A DNA stretch of 64,000 nucleotides, from positions 62,001-126,000 of the forward strand of contig NZ_BMVK01000005.1 in the NCBI RefSeq assembly GCF_014650675.1, written 5' to 3'. Every line of letters begins with the position of its first letter. The first letter of the stretch is position 1. This document shows positions 1 through 7,813 of this stretch, piece by piece. This DNA is from Streptomyces anulatus (GTDB taxonomy: Bacteria; Actinomycetota; Actinomycetes; Streptomycetales; Streptomycetaceae). The notes beneath the pieces are model-generated. The model was not told where the DNA came from, did not search any database, and saw only the letters and a list, made by a program, of their open reading frames with translations. The position numbers and the translations under genes are program-made.

Positions 1-2
1 AG

Positions 3-56
3 AACCGGATGCACACGATCAAGGCCGTGCTGGTGGCGACGCTGGCTGCGAAGTAG
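3..56 (+). CDS. C-terminal tail of an unidentified gene (partial)
   Basis: The third forward frame is open from the window edge and ends with TAG at 54-56. The visible peptide is about 17 residues, alanine- and leucine-rich, with basic residues at its end. It is too short to assign a family. It is followed by a small dyad at 65-98 that could be the end of its transcription unit. It may simply be a chance open frame. Confidence 0.3.
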   Translation, partial: NRMHTIKAVLVATLAAK

Positions 57-64
57 CCGCGTTT

Positions 65-98
65 CGCATGCTCATACACCCGATTGGGTGAACATGCG
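65..98. repeat. Nested inverted repeat upstream of the permease gene
   Basis: An outer pair, CGCATG (65-70) and CATGCG (93-98), encloses an inner hairpin, CACCC-GATT-GGGTG (77-90). It lies between the TAG at 54-56 and the permease start, so it could be an operator, part of a promoter or a weak terminator. No poly-T follows, which argues against a classical intrinsic terminator. Confidence 0.35.
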
Positions 99-244
99 TG
101 GTGGTGGCTACCATGACGCCTCTTGGTGGGGTTCGGGCTCGCGATGCCCGGACCCCTTCCCATGTGCCGCCCGCGGTCCCCACGGCCGCCGCACGCACCG
201 GGAAACGTCCCCCCACTGCACCACCAGAGATGAGAACGTCCCGC

Positions 245-1732
245 ATGAGCCCCGGTCTGCCGTATTCCGGCACCCCGCAGCGCCCCGGCCCCTCGAAGCC
301 GGGCCTGCGCCGCAAGAGCCCCGATCAGCTCATCGCCGAGTCCGGCGGAGACCTCGAGGGCCACGGCCTCAAGCGCACGATGGGCCCCTTCCAGCTCGTC
401 TGCTTCGGGATCGGCGCGATCGTCGGCACCGGCATCTTCGTCGGGCTGTCCGACAGCGTCGCCGAGGCCGGCCCCGCCGTCGTGATCTCGTTCGTCCTCG
501 CGGCGATCACCTGCATCTTCACCGCCCTCTCCTTCGCGGAGCTGGGCAGCGCCATCCCCGTCTCCGGAAGTTCGTACTCCTTCGCGTACGCGGCGCTCGG
601 CGAGCGCACCGCCTTCCTCGTCGGCTGGTGCCTGATGCTGGAGTACGGCGTGTCGGTCTCCGCCGTCGCGGTGGGCTGGAGCCAGTACGTCAACGAGCTG
701 CTGAACAGCCTGTTCGGCTGGGAACTGCCCGCGGCCCTGTCCTCCGGACCCGGCGACGGCGGCGTGATCAACCTGCCCGCGGTCGTCGTGATCGCCATGG
801 CCGCCACGCTGCTCGTGCGCGGAGTCCGGGAGAGCGCGACCGCCACCGCCGCCATGGCGGTCCTCAAGATCGGCATCCTGGTCGCGTTCTGCGCCGTGGC
901 GTTCAGCGCGTTCCAGGACGACAACCTCATGCCGTTCGCGACCCACGGGCTCGGCGGGATCACCGCCGGCGCCTCGCTGGCGTTCTTCTCCTACATCGGC
1001 TTCGACGCCATCACCACCGCAGGCGAAGAGGTCAAGAACCCCCGGCGGAACATCCCCGTCGCCATCCTGATCTGCATCGGCGTCGTCACCCTGCTCTACT
1101 GCGCGGTGGCGCTCTCGGCCATCGGCGCGATCGGCTCGGACGCCGTCGCGAACAAGAGCGCGGCTCTCTCCATCGCCGTCAACCAGGTCACCGACTCCAC
1201 GGTCGGCGGCGGCATCATCGCCTTCGGTGCGGTCGTCGCCATCGCCTCGGTGGTGCTCGCCGTGATGTACGGGCAGACCCGCATCCTGATGTCGATGTCC
1301 CGCGACGGGCTCATCCCGCGCGTCTTCGAGCGGGTCTCTCCCAAGACCCACACCCCGGTCGCCAACACCTGGATCGTGGCCTGCGTCTTCGCGGTCCCGG
1401 CCGCGTTCGTCCCGCTCGACGTCGTCGTGAACCTGACGACCATCGGCACGCTCGCCACGATGGTCGCCGTCAACGTCGCGGTGGTGGTGCTCCGGCGGAG
1501 CGCCCCCGAGCTGAAGCGGACCTTCCGGGTGCCGCTCTACCCGGTCAGCCCCCTGCTGGGCGTCGCGTTCTGCCTGTATCTGATGTACGGGACCGGCTGG
1601 ACGACCTGGGTCCAGTTCGCGGTCTTCCTCGCCGTCGGGTCGCTGCTGTACGCCGGCTACGGGCGCAAGCGCTCCCGGCTGGTCAGCTCCCCGGGGACGG
1701 ACCCGGCTGCGCCGGTATCGCCGGAAGCGTGA
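245..1732 (+). CDS. APC-family amino-acid permease
   Basis: Predicted to be an integral membrane transporter of the amino acid-polyamine-organocation superfamily, cationic amino acid transporter type, of about 495 residues. A hydrophilic N-terminus of about 40 residues leads into the first membrane helix, which carries the family motif GIGAIVGTGIF. About twelve hydrophobic helices follow and the tail is short and polar. The ATG at 245 is preferred because a purine-rich GAGATGAGAA lies upstream; ATG 230 and a more distal start at 98 are possible but add an unconserved basic leader. The gene stands alone and its 3' end overlaps the convergent ATPase gene by 50 bases. The substrate cannot be read from sequence. 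Confidence 0.9.
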   Translation: MSPGLPYSGTPQRPGPSKPGLRRKSPDQLIAESGGDLEGHGLKRTMGPFQLVCFGIGAIVGTGIFVGLSDSVAEAGPAVVISFVLAAITCIFTALSFAELGSAIPVSGSSYSFAYAALGERTAFLVGWCLMLEYGVSVSAVAVGWSQYVNELLNSLFGWELPAALSSGPGDGGVINLPAVVVIAMAATLLVRGVRESATATAAMAVLKIGILVAFCAVAFSAFQDDNLMPFATHGLGGITAGASLAFFSYIGFDAITTAGEEVKNPRRNIPVAILICIGVVTLLYCAVALSAIGAIGSDAVANKSAALSIAVNQVTDSTVGGGIIAFGAVVAIASVVLAVMYGQTRILMSMSRDGLIPRVFERVSPKTHTPVANTWIVACVFAVPAAFVPLDVVVNLTTIGTLATMVAVNVAVVVLRRSAPELKRTFRVPLYPVSPLLGVAFCLYLMYGTGWTTWVQFAVFLAVGSLLYAGYGRKRSRLVSSPGTDPAAPVSPEA

Positions 1733-2132
1733 ACCAGACGGCCTTGCCGTGCTCCGTGGTGCGGTGACCGCACGCGGAGCTGAGGGTCCGGATCAGCAGC
1801 AGGCCGCGGCCGTGCTCCTGCCAGGGATCGACCTCGAAGCCCGGCTGCGGCCGGGACAGGTCGCCCGGCGGGGCGGGGTCGCGGTCGTGCACCTCGACCT
1901 GGCAGCCGGTGGGCAGCAGCTCCACGACCAGCTCGATGGGCTCACCGCCCAGAGTGTGCTCGACCGCGTTGGCCACCAGCTCGGCGGTCAGCAGCTCGGC
2001 GGTGTCGCTGTCGGCCGGGGCGTCGATGTCCGACAGCGCCGTACGGATGAGAGCGCGGGCGATCGGCACGGCCGCGGTGGAGTGCGGCAGGGCGATGCGC
2101 CAGGAAGCGGGAACGGGGACGTCGGGCGGCAC
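1683..2132 (-). CDS. ATP-binding protein, anti-sigma-factor (HATPase_c_2) type
   Basis: A 149-residue protein made almost entirely of one GHKL ATPase domain of the RsbW/SpoIIAB kind. The N box appears as ELVANAVEH (about residues 51-59). The G1 box DRDP and a glycine-rich HGRGLLLI lid follow. Such proteins in Streptomyces usually bind a sigma factor or act with SpoIIE-type phosphatases; no partner is adjacent. The 3' end overlaps the permease gene tail to tail. A perfect 12-base inverted repeat lies 40-87 bases upstream of the start, in the region shared with the divergent hydratase gene. Which sigma factor it binds is unknown. Confidence 0.85.
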   Translation of the reverse strand: MPPDVPVPASWRIALPHSTAAVPIARALIRTALSDIDAPADSDTAELLTAELVANAVEHTLGGEPIELVVELLPTGCQVEVHDRDPAPPGDLSRPQPGFEVDPWQEHGRGLLLIRTLSSACGHRTTEHGKAVWFTLPAIPAQPGPSPGS

Positions 2133-2171
2133 GGCAGGGTTTCCGTTCGGGAGCGGGTCTTCCTCGAAGCG

Positions 2172-2219
2172 GGAAGTCTCGACTTCTGGGGTTCACGCGG
2201 TACTCGTGTCGAGACTTCC
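2172..2219. repeat. Perfect 12-bp inverted repeat between divergent genes
   Basis: GGAAGTCTCGAC at 2172-2183 is matched exactly by its reverse complement at 2208-2219, separated by 24 bases (36 bases between arm starts). It lies between the divergent anti-sigma-type ATPase gene (start 2132) and the hydratase gene (start 2416). Spacing of the arms fits a dimeric regulator or a looped operator; it is also compatible with an RNA hairpin in a long leader. The regulator is unknown. Confidence 0.5.
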
Positions 2220-2415
2220 TGGTTTCAACCTTACGAACCGCTCCGGTTCAGCCATAGAGGCGGTCGGCCGGAGCAAAGGGGACTTTCGCCACAACGGTCT
2301 CATGGATGCTGTATTGCGACCTCGTGACGGCGGTCACGTAAGGGTGATAACTTCGGAGGCGGAACGCGACCCGCGCACGGCCGGCACCAGCCCGATCGCT
2401 GAAGGGGACCCCTCC

Positions 2416-3243
2416 ATGAGCCCGTTTCCCAGCTCGGCCCCGAGCACCGAGGAATGGCGTCATCTGCGGCTGACCCGGGACGACGGTGTGGCCACCGTCA
2501 CATTCGCCCGCCCCGAGAAACTCAACGCGCTCACCTTCGGCGCCTACGCGGATCTGCGCGACCTCCTCGCCGAGCTCTCCCGGGAACGTTCCGTCCGCGC
2601 CCTCGTCCTCGCCGGTGAGGGGCGCGGCTTCTGTTCCGGCGGCGACGTCGACGAGATCATCGGCGCCACCCTGGCCATGGACACCGCGCAGCTCCTCGAC
2701 TTCAACCGGATGACCGGACAGGTCGTCCGCGCCCTGCGGGAGTGCCCCTTCCCCGTCGTCGCCGCCGTCCACGGCGTCGCCGCCGGAGCCGGGGCCGTGC
2801 TCGCCCTGGCGGCGGACTTCCGCGTCGCCGACCCGTCGGCCCGCTTCTCCTTCCTCTTCACCCGGGTCGGCCTCTCCGGCGGCGACATGGGCGCGGCCTA
2901 CCTGCTGCCCCGGGTCGTCGGCCTCGGCCACGCCACCCGGCTCCTGATGCTCGGGGACGCCGTCCGCGCCCCCGAGGCGGAGCGGATCGGGCTGATCAGC
3001 GAGCTGGCCGAGGAGGGCAGGGCCGACGAGCGCGCCGCCGAGCTGGCCCGCCGCCTCGCCGACGGCCCGGCCCTCGCGCTCGCCCAGACCAAGGCGCTGC
3101 TCACCGCCGAGCTGGACATGCCGCTGGCCGCCTCCGTCGAGCTGGACGCCAACACCCAGGCCCTCCTGATGCACGGCGAGGACTACGCGGAGTTCCACGC
3201 CGCCTTCACCGAGAAGCGGCCGCCGAAGTGGCAGGGGAGGTAG
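2416..3243 (+). CDS. Enoyl-CoA hydratase/isomerase family protein
   Basis: A 275-residue crotonase-fold enzyme, expected to hydrate or isomerise an acyl-CoA after ring modification. The crotonase core starts around residue 20. The oxyanion-hole segments GEGRGFCSGGDVDEI and HGVAAGAGAVLALAADFRV are both present. The family glutamate region near LPRVVGLGHATRLL follows. ATG 2416 is chosen for the GAAGGGGA ribosome site 8 bases upstream. It is the first gene of a two-gene operon: the next gene starts 3 bases after its stop, using a ribosome site inside this reading frame. Context suggests beta-oxidation of a reduced aryl-CoA product. Confidence 0.88.
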   Translation: MSPFPSSAPSTEEWRHLRLTRDDGVATVTFARPEKLNALTFGAYADLRDLLAELSRERSVRALVLAGEGRGFCSGGDVDEIIGATLAMDTAQLLDFNRMTGQVVRALRECPFPVVAAVHGVAAGAGAVLALAADFRVADPSARFSFLFTRVGLSGGDMGAAYLLPRVVGLGHATRLLMLGDAVRAPEAERIGLISELAEEGRADERAAELARRLADGPALALAQTKALLTAELDMPLAASVELDANTQALLMHGEDYAEFHAAFTEKRPPKWQGR

Positions 3244-3245
3244 CC

Positions 3246-5621
3246 GTGCCGGCCCCCGAGGGCCCCCGGAGCCCGGGCGCCGCCGTACCGCCCCCCGAAG
3301 CCGCCCGGCGCCCGGACGCGGCGACCGCCCCGCGCCGGGACCCCCCGTCCGTGCGCCGGATCGCGGTCATCGGCGGCGGCCCGGGCGGCCTCTACGCCGC
3401 GGCCCTCCTCAAACGGCTCGACCCGGACCGCACGGTCACGGTCTTCGAGCGCAACGCCCCCGACGACACCTTCGGCTTCGGCGTCGTCCTCTCCGACGAG
3501 ACCCTCGGCTCCATCGAGCACGCCGACCCCGAGGTGTACCGGGCGCTCAGCCGCGAGTTCGTCCGCTGGGACACGATCGACATCGTCCACCGGGGCCGGA
3601 CCCACACCTCCGGCGGCCACGGCTTCGCCGCCCTCGGCCGCCGACGGCTCCTGGAGATCCTGCACGAGCGCTGCGCCGGCCTCGGCGTCGACCTCCGCTT
3701 CCGCGCCCCCGCCCCGCCCGCCGCCGAGCTCGCCGCCCACCACGACCTGGTCATCGCCGCCGACGGGGTGCACAGCGCCACCCGCGCCGCCCACGCCGAC
3801 TCCTTCGGCCCGGGCGTCACCGAACACCGCAACCGCTACATCTGGCTCGCCGCCGACTTCGCACTCGACGCCTTCCGCTTCGAGATCGCCGAAACCCCCT
3901 ACGGCGTCATGCAGTTGCACGGATATCCGTACGCGACGGACGCCTCCACCGTCATCGTCGAGATGCGCGAGGAGGTGTGGCGCGCCGCCGGGCTCGACAG
4001 CTGCGACCCGGCCGAATCCACCGCCCGCTGCGCCAAGTTCTTCACCGAGGCCCTGGACGGCCGACCGCTGCGCGGCAACCGGTCCTCCTGGCTCGCCTTC
4101 CGTACGGTCACCAACTCCCGCTGGTCCCACGGCAACACCGTGCTCATCGGCGACGCGGCCCACACCGCCCACTTCTCCATCGGCTCCGGAACCAAGCTCG
4201 CCGTCGAGGACGCCCTGGCGCTGGCCGCCTGCGTCGGGGAACAGCCGGACCTGCCCACGGCCCTCGCCGCGTACGAGGCCGAGCGCCGCCCGGTCGTCGC
4301 CTCCACCCAGCGCGCCGCCGCCGCCAGCCTGCGCTGGTTCGAGGAACTGGCCACCTACGTGGACCAGCCGCCCCGCCGCTTCGCGTTCAACCTGCTCACC
4401 CGCAGCCGCCGGGTCACCCACGACAACCTCCGGCTGCGCGACGCCTCGTTCACCGCCGCCGTCGAGGAGGAGTTCGGCTGCCCACCGGGCACCCCGCCGA
4501 TGTTCACCCCGCTGCGGCTGCGCGGTCTGGAGCTGCGCAACCGCGTCGTCGTCTCGCCCATGGACATGTACTCCGCCACCGACGGGATGCCCGCCGACTT
4601 CCACCTCGTCCACCTCGGGGCCCGCGCCCTCGGCGGCGCCGGGCTCACCATGACCGAGATGGTCTGCGTCAGCCCCGAGGGTCGCATCACCCCCGGCTGC
4701 ACCGGCCTGTGGAACGACGAACAGGCCGCCGCCTGGCGGCGGATCACCGACTTCGTCCACGCCTCCGCCCCCGGCGCCGCCATCGGTGTGCAGCTCGGAC
4801 ATTCCGGCCGCAAGGGCTCCACGAAGCTGATGTGGGAAGGCATCGACCAGCCCCTGGAGAGCGGCAACTGGCCGCTGACGGCCGCCTCCCCACTCCCGTA
4901 CGAGCCCGGTGTCAGCCAGGTCCCGGCGGAGCTGGACCGGACCGGACTGGACACCGTGCGCGAGCAGTTCGTGGCGGCCGCACGGCGCGCCGCCGACTCC
5001 GGCTTCGACCTCCTCGAACTCCACTGCGCCCACGGATACCTGCTCTCCGGCTTCCTCTCCCCGCTCACCAACCGCCGCACCGACGCCTATGGCGGAGCAC
5101 CGGCCGGGCGGCTGCGCTTCCCCCTCGAAGTCTTCGACGCGGTACGCGAAGTCTGGCCGCCGGAACGGCCGATGACCGTGCGGATCTCCGCCACCGACTG
5201 GGCCGAGGGCGGCACCGACGCCGAGGACGCCGTCACGATCGCCCGCGCCTTCGCCGACCACGGGGCCGACGCCATCGACGTCTCCACCGGCCAGGTCGTG
5301 GCCGACGAGCGCCCCGAATACGGCCGCTCCTACCAGACCCCGTACGCCGACCGGATCCGCAACACCGTCGACGTCCCCGTCATCGCGGTCGGCGCGATCT
5401 CCTCCTGGGACGACGTCAACTCCCTGCTCCTGGCGGGCCGCGCCGACCTCTGCGCCCTGGCCCGCCCCCATCTGTTCGACCCCCACTGGACCCTGCACGC
5501 GGCGGCCGACCAGGGCTACGCCGGCCCCGGAGCTCCCTGGCCCCTTCCGTACGGCGCGGGCAGCCGCCCCCCGCCCACCGGCCGCACCGACGGACCGAAG
5601 CCCCGACTCACGCTGGGCTGA
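3246..5621 (+). CDS. Bifunctional flavin monooxygenase / Old Yellow Enzyme, 2-aminobenzoyl-CoA monooxygenase/reductase or salicylyl-CoA 5-hydroxylase type
   Basis: A 791-residue natural fusion. Residues about 37-380 are a group A FAD monooxygenase, with dinucleotide motif AVIGGGPGG at 40-48 and the GDAAH motif at about 302. Residues about 419-770 are an FMN-binding Old Yellow Enzyme barrel beginning TPLRLRGLELRNRVV. This architecture is the one described for 2-aminobenzoyl-CoA monooxygenase/reductase of Azoarcus evansii; many databases call actinobacterial members salicylyl-CoA 5-hydroxylase/oxidoreductase. GTG 3246 is chosen because GGGGAGG lies just upstream inside the previous gene. A proline/arginine-rich leader of about 36 residues precedes the FAD fold. 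The cofactor assignments are firm; the exact aryl-CoA substrate is inferred from neighbours. Confidence 0.9.
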   Translation: MPAPEGPRSPGAAVPPPEAARRPDAATAPRRDPPSVRRIAVIGGGPGGLYAAALLKRLDPDRTVTVFERNAPDDTFGFGVVLSDETLGSIEHADPEVYRALSREFVRWDTIDIVHRGRTHTSGGHGFAALGRRRLLEILHERCAGLGVDLRFRAPAPPAAELAAHHDLVIAADGVHSATRAAHADSFGPGVTEHRNRYIWLAADFALDAFRFEIAETPYGVMQLHGYPYATDASTVIVEMREEVWRAAGLDSCDPAESTARCAKFFTEALDGRPLRGNRSSWLAFRTVTNSRWSHGNTVLIGDAAHTAHFSIGSGTKLAVEDALALAACVGEQPDLPTALAAYEAERRPVVASTQRAAAASLRWFEELATYVDQPPRRFAFNLLTRSRRVTHDNLRLRDASFTAAVEEEFGCPPGTPPMFTPLRLRGLELRNRVVVSPMDMYSATDGMPADFHLVHLGARALGGAGLTMTEMVCVSPEGRITPGCTGLWNDEQAAAWRRITDFVHASAPGAAIGVQLGHSGRKGSTKLMWEGIDQPLESGNWPLTAASPLPYEPGVSQVPAELDRTGLDTVREQFVAAARRAADSGFDLLELHCAHGYLLSGFLSPLTNRRTDAYGGAPAGRLRFPLEVFDAVREVWPPERPMTVRISATDWAEGGTDAEDAVTIARAFADHGADAIDVSTGQVVADERPEYGRSYQTPYADRIRNTVDVPVIAVGAISSWDDVNSLLLAGRADLCALARPHLFDPHWTLHAAADQGYAGPGAPWPLPYGAGSRPPPTGRTDGPKPRLTLG

Positions 5622-6102
5622 GGCAGTCGTGGCAGCGGCAGGGGACCGGGTGCGGTGCTCCGCGCCAGTGCTCCTCGCGGTACCGGGGGGCCAGGCGCCC
5701 GAGCAGGGCGGCCAGTTCCTCGGCGTACTCCCGCGTGGCCCACGACCCGTCGACGCCGAACACCGCCGCGCGGCGCAGCACCGCAGGGCTGTACACCGCG
5801 ACGGGCCGGAAGGTGTGGAGATTGCGGGTCGCCATGTCGATGGTGATGTACGCGCCGGTGTGCCGGCCGCGCCCGATGGTGGTCAACTCCTGGTGCGCCA
5901 TGCCCCCGTAGGTCGTGACGACGTGAACCTTCGACCCGCCCCGGTACGACTTGGTCCCGGGCCGCAGCTGCTGCCCGCCGTCCCCGTACCGCCGCCACCG
6001 CACCACGTTCGCGGCGACGAGCCACAGCGCCTCCGCCGTCACGGGCTCCGCCGTCACGGGCTCCGCCGTGACGGGTTCAGCGTCCACATGCCGCTCGGTC
6101 AC
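5608..6102 (-). CDS. Hypothetical protein with a VTAEP repeat near the N-terminus
   Basis: A 164-residue soluble protein of no recognised family. Its N-terminal part contains three copies of a five-residue PVTAE unit encoded by a 15-base tandem repeat. The rest is a compact, Arg/Gly-rich domain ending in a CRCHDC cysteine cluster that might bind a metal. GTG 6102 is chosen because GAGGAGGAA lies just upstream and the start overlaps the stop of the GNAT gene by four bases, so the two are translationally coupled. Its 3' end overlaps the convergent fusion-enzyme gene by 14 bases. Confidence 0.65.
   Translation of the reverse strand: MTERHVDAEPVTAEPVTAEPVTAEALWLVAANVVRWRRYGDGGQQLRPGTKSYRGGSKVHVVTTYGGMAHQELTTIGRGRHTGAYITIDMATRNLHTFRPVAVYSPAVLRRAAVFGVDGSWATREYAEELAALLGRLAPRYREEHWRGAPHPVPCRCHDCLSPA
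6031..6075. repeat. Three tandem 15-bp units
   Basis: CTCCGCCGTCACGGG occurs at 6031-6045 and 6046-6060, and with one substitution at 6061-6075. On the minus strand it encodes the repeated PVTAE segment. A unit length divisible by three means copy-number change would keep the frame. Confidence 0.8.
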
Positions 6103-6929
6103 GGGTTCCTCCTCAACAACAGCCGGTCCGCCACCGGTTCGTAGCCGATGCGCAGATACACGCCGTTGCTCGTCGGGTTGGCGAGGTCGGCGAACAGCAC
6201 GACCTCCGCCGCCCCCGACTCCCTGGCCGCCCGGCCGGCCTCGTCCGTCACGGCGGCCGCGTACCCCCGGCCGCGAAGCTCCGGCGGGGTGTACACCAAC
6301 GTCACCCGCACGGTCCCCGCCAGCATCGGGGAGCGACCCGCGAGAGCCACCGGAGCCCCGCCGCTCTCCCAGAGGGTGAGTGCCCCGCGTTCCGTGCCCT
6401 CGTCCACCAGCCACTCGGCCGAGGACTTCGACTGCCCGGTCGCGTCGGCGAACCCGCGCACCCACTCCACGAGCAGTGCCCGGTCCGCAGGTGTCGCCGC
6501 CCTGGCACGGCCCTCCGGTGCGGGGGAGGGCGGCCGGGGCGGGCCCAGCCGGTACAGCCGATGCTCCTGCTCGGTCCGGTAGCCGGGCAGCCGGGTGGCC
6601 AGCAGCGCCGCGGTGTCCCGGTCCGCGTTGACGGCGTCCAGATCCGGGCCCGCTCCCAGGGCGTCGGCCAGCGGCCCCACCGCCTCGGCCGGCACGGAGT
6701 TCAGCAGCGCCGGATGCGGCGGAGTGCGCACCAGGGTCCCCGCCACCGTGCCGTCCGCCCCGCGCCACCAGCCGAACACCGGATCGCCCCCGCCGTAGTG
6801 GTGCGGGCCCGCACGCCTCAGCCGCTCGGTGACCGTCAGCGCCACCGTGTGCTCGACGGGCCGCGCGGCGAGCGACGCGCCGGCCGCGGCGAGGAACGTG
6901 CCGGTGTCGTCTCCGAAGGTCCAGGTCAT
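6099..6929 (-). CDS. GNAT-family N-acetyltransferase
   Basis: A 276-residue protein with a C-terminal GNAT fold. The acetyl-CoA-binding signature is visible as VYTPPELRGRGYAAAV, at about residues 210-225. It is followed by the typical ANPTSNGVYLRIGYEP segment, where asparagine and tyrosine shape the active site. The N-terminal half resembles the degenerate first lobe of other Streptomyces two-lobe GNAT proteins. The substrate is unknown. It is transcribed after the PaaX gene (58-base gap) and its stop overlaps the start of the next gene, so it probably belongs to the ligase-PaaX transcription unit. It may be a passenger rather than a pathway enzyme. Confidence 0.82.
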   Translation of the reverse strand: MTWTFGDDTGTFLAAAGASLAARPVEHTVALTVTERLRRAGPHHYGGGDPVFGWWRGADGTVAGTLVRTPPHPALLNSVPAEAVGPLADALGAGPDLDAVNADRDTAALLATRLPGYRTEQEHRLYRLGPPRPPSPAPEGRARAATPADRALLVEWVRGFADATGQSKSSAEWLVDEGTERGALTLWESGGAPVALAGRSPMLAGTVRVTLVYTPPELRGRGYAAAVTDEAGRAARESGAAEVVLFADLANPTSNGVYLRIGYEPVADRLLLRRNP

Positions 6930-6987
6930 GCCTCATCCTGCCCGTGGGCCGGGGCCCGGGGCACCTGGATTTCACCCCCGGCGGGAG

Positions 6988-7809
6988 TCACGGCCGTACG
7001 TACTGCTCCCCGGCGTCCCGCAGCCGCTCGTGCAGCCGGCCGAACACCTCCGCCGACCGGCCGCCCGGCCAGTCGCCGGGCAGCAGCTCCTGCGGCAGAC
7101 CCGGGTCCGCGTAAGGGAGTTGACGCCACGAGTCCAGTGCCAGCAGGTAGTCCCGGTAGGCGGTCTGCGGGCGGGGGGCGTCGTCGGCGTCCCCGGACGT
7201 CTCCCAGTCCCGCAGCACCGGCTCGTGGAGTTCCAGGAACTCGTGGTGCAGGCGTGCCACCGCCGCCAGGTCCCACCAGCGGGCCACCGCCTCGCGGGTG
7301 GCGGCGAAGCCGAGATGCTCGCCGCGGAACAGGTCCACGTACGGGGCGAGTCCCAGCCGCTCCAGGGTGTGCCGGGTCTCCTCGTACAGCCCGGCCGGCG
7401 CGATCCACACTCCGGGCGAGGCCGTGCCGAAGCCGAGCCGGGCCAGCCGGGAGCGCAGCAGGTGGCGTTTGTTGCGCTCCGCCTCGGGCACGGAGAACAC
7501 CGCGAGCACCCAGCCGTCGGAGAGCCGCGGTGCACGCCGCCGGTAGATCCGCCGGTCCCCGTCGTCCAGCAGTTGCCGGGCGTCCGGCGACAGCGCGTAC
7601 CCCGCCGAACCGTCCGCCGCACGGGCGGCCACCAGCAGCCCGCGCCGCTTCAGCCGCGAGACGCAGGAGCGTACGGAGGGGGCGTCGACGCCGACGGCGT
7701 GCAGCAGGCGGATCAGCTCCGACACCGCGAACGGTGCGCCGTCCGGCGGGCGGCCGTAGGCGCCGTAGAGCGTGACGATCAGGGAACGGGGGGTGCGCAA
7801 CTCGGCCAC
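6988..7809 (-). CDS. PaaX-family transcriptional regulator
   Basis: A 273-residue homologue of PaaX, the phenylacetyl-CoA-responsive repressor. The N-terminal winged-helix begins TPRSLIVTLYGAYGR and includes SVRSCVSRLKRRGLL as recognition region. The central PaaX domain contains WVLAVFSVPEAERNKRHLLR. The C-terminal domain includes WWDLAAVARLH. GTG 7809 starts only four bases after the CoA-ligase stop, so the two are one operon. Family knowledge: the ligand is an aryl-CoA thioester. Inference: it senses the product of the adjacent ligase and controls the divergent promoters at 9527-9676. Confidence 0.88.
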   Translation of the reverse strand: MAELRTPRSLIVTLYGAYGRPPDGAPFAVSELIRLLHAVGVDAPSVRSCVSRLKRRGLLVAARAADGSAGYALSPDARQLLDDGDRRIYRRRAPRLSDGWVLAVFSVPEAERNKRHLLRSRLARLGFGTASPGVWIAPAGLYEETRHTLERLGLAPYVDLFRGEHLGFAATREAVARWWDLAAVARLHHEFLELHEPVLRDWETSGDADDAPRPQTAYRDYLLALDSWRQLPYADPGLPQELLPGDWPGGRSAEVFGRLHERLRDAGEQYVRP

Positions 7810-7813
7810 GTGA

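Noticed and set aside
2324..2337. A Crp-like site (GTGAC-N4-GTCAC) upstream of the hydratase gene
   Set aside because: The spacing between half-sites is two bases shorter than the Streptomyces Crp consensus, so the match is not reliable.
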